A stretch of 64,000 bases of DNA, from contig CAISJV010000088.1 of the NCBI GenBank assembly GCA_903885795.1, positions 16,065 to 80,064 on the forward strand. Direction: 5' to 3'. A model generated the notes under the pieces. The model searched no databases, was not told the DNA's origin, and saw nothing but the letters and a program-made list of their open reading frames with translations. A program made the translations under genes and the position numbers. The stretch comes from an uncultured delta proteobacterium (GTDB lineage Bacteria; Desulfobacterota; Syntrophia; Syntrophales; UBA8958). Position 1 is the first letter of the stretch. Each line of letters starts with the position of its first letter. Positions 63,738 to 64,000 of the stretch are shown here, one piece after another.

Positions 63738-63856
63738 ACGACCAGCCTGAAGTCGGTCGTAAATCACTCAAGACAACAAATCCCGAAAGGGAGGGATGAA
63801 ACAGGGTGCCCGCTCAAAGGGCGGTAGGGAGCCTAACCGGAAGATGGCTTGTTGTC
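63738..63856 (+). other. Folded, cloverleaf-like sequence; possible structured RNA
   Basis: A hairpin ACGACC...GGTCGT (63738-63760) is followed by an outer 8-bp stem GACAACAA (63772-63779) / TTGTTGTC (63849-63856). It encloses three hairpins: TCCC-GAAA-GGGA (63781-63792), GCCC-7 nt-GGGC (63808-63822) and AGCC...GGCT (63830-63849). It lacks T-loop TTC and anticodon features, so it is not a tRNA. Strand not proved. Confidence 0.4.
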
Positions 63857-63857
63857 A

Positions 63858-64000
63858 TGCTGAGTATTCCGATCCAAGCCGCCACCCGAATATGTTTGAA
63901 AGCGCCACCTGAATATGATTCATTCCGCCACCCGATTCCGAAGGAATCCGCCATGGGAATATGATACATTCCGCCACCCCCTGATGAGGGGATAGTAGCC
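63858..64000. mobile_element. 23-bp phased terminal repeats, probable IS21-family end (partial)
   Basis: GCCACC/GCCATG words begin at 63881, 63904, 63927, 63950 and 63973, exactly 23 bp apart, with GAATATGATTCATTCC-like interiors. A sixth degenerate unit starts with TG at 63858 (ATTCCGA aligned). Multiple phased repeats inside a TG-terminus recall IS21-type ends, as I remember them; istA would lie right of the window. Confidence 0.45.

Larger units (their letters stand above)
55049..64000. mobile_element. Integrated element in tRNA-Glu (left end in window)
   Basis: Bounded on the left by a 3' tRNA-Glu fragment. It contains integrase, small HTH proteins, replication initiator-like gene, DnaB helicase, ribbon-helix-helix protein and unknown small genes, almost all on the plus strand. 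No capsid, tail, relaxase or toxin gene is visible in the ~9 kb shown, so prophage, phage-plasmid or integrative element cannot be separated. It continues past the window. Confidence 0.8.

Noticed and set aside
63772..63856. c-di-GMP-I (GEMM) riboswitch
   Set aside because: GAAA tetraloop, CAAA and CCTAA words recall it, but the conserved CAAAGCC block and the receptor helix are not present.
63772..63856. A tRNA gene
   Set aside because: Cloverleaf-like pairing but no TTCRA T-loop, no U33 and no plausible anticodon arm.
63881..64000. CRISPR array
   Set aside because: The 23-bp units are contiguous with no unique spacers between them, and there are no cas genes.

Overview
The window looks like a chromosomal segment of a mesophilic Gram-negative anaerobe of the Desulfobacterota (former Deltaproteobacteria), most likely Syntrophales-like (Syntrophus/Smithella type). 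This is an inference. It rests on a type II secretin, a fused PurSL enzyme with separate PurQ, a CoA-binding acyl-CoA synthetase (ADP-forming) alpha-type protein, many PAS/response-regulator kinases, periplasmic c-type cytochromes and NosL proteins, and dispersed hairpin repeats with GACGGCTTCGTAAAAAG ends. No rRNA gene or species marker is present.

Layout. 1-4 kb: the 3' part of gspD, then two convergent genes with related receiver domains (REC-GAF and REC-PAS-kinase). 4-15.7 kb: a metal and periplasmic redox cluster. It starts with a CusB/CusA efflux pair, continues with a TlpA-type thioredoxin, two small c-type cytochromes, two NosL-like proteins and a small membrane protein, and ends with an FtsX/MacB-type permease, its ATPase, a Cys-rich DsbB-like membrane protein and a secreted small protein. 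No nosZ is visible. 15.7-31.5 kb: housekeeping genes purQ, purSL, an acyl-CoA synthetase-like gene, mdh, pgpA (apparently with a CTG start), cinA, thpR, recA, recX and alaS. Two copies of a MITE-like repeat lie upstream of mdh and between recA and recX. 31.5-43.7 kb: an M16C peptidase, miaA, a glycosyltransferase-like gene, a glycine-zipper lipoprotein, a four-PAS hybrid kinase, and a two-gene operon for ATP-synthase-accessory-like membrane proteins behind a sigma-54-type promoter. 43.7-52.2 kb: a complete kdpFABCDE potassium operon on the minus strand. It includes the 30-aa kdpF and is headed by a lipoprotein gene that overlaps kdpF. 52.8-54.9 kb: a PAS histidine kinase and an FKBP-type isomerase.

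From 55.05 kb to the right edge lies an integrated element. It is bounded on the left by a 3' fragment of tRNA-Glu (attachment site), followed by a tyrosine integrase. Downstream are small DNA-binding proteins, a replication-initiator-like protein with a Zn-ribbon, a DnaB helicase, a ribbon-helix-helix protein, a MazG-like fragment and several orphan small proteins. No capsid or conjugation genes are visible in the part shown. The fragment orientation predicts that the intact tRNA-Glu lies to the right of this window. Two noncoding stretches with iteron-like TTTTGAC repeats flank the small regulatory genes. The window ends in a cloverleaf-like folded sequence directly followed by 23-bp phased repeats that resemble the terminus of an IS21-family element.
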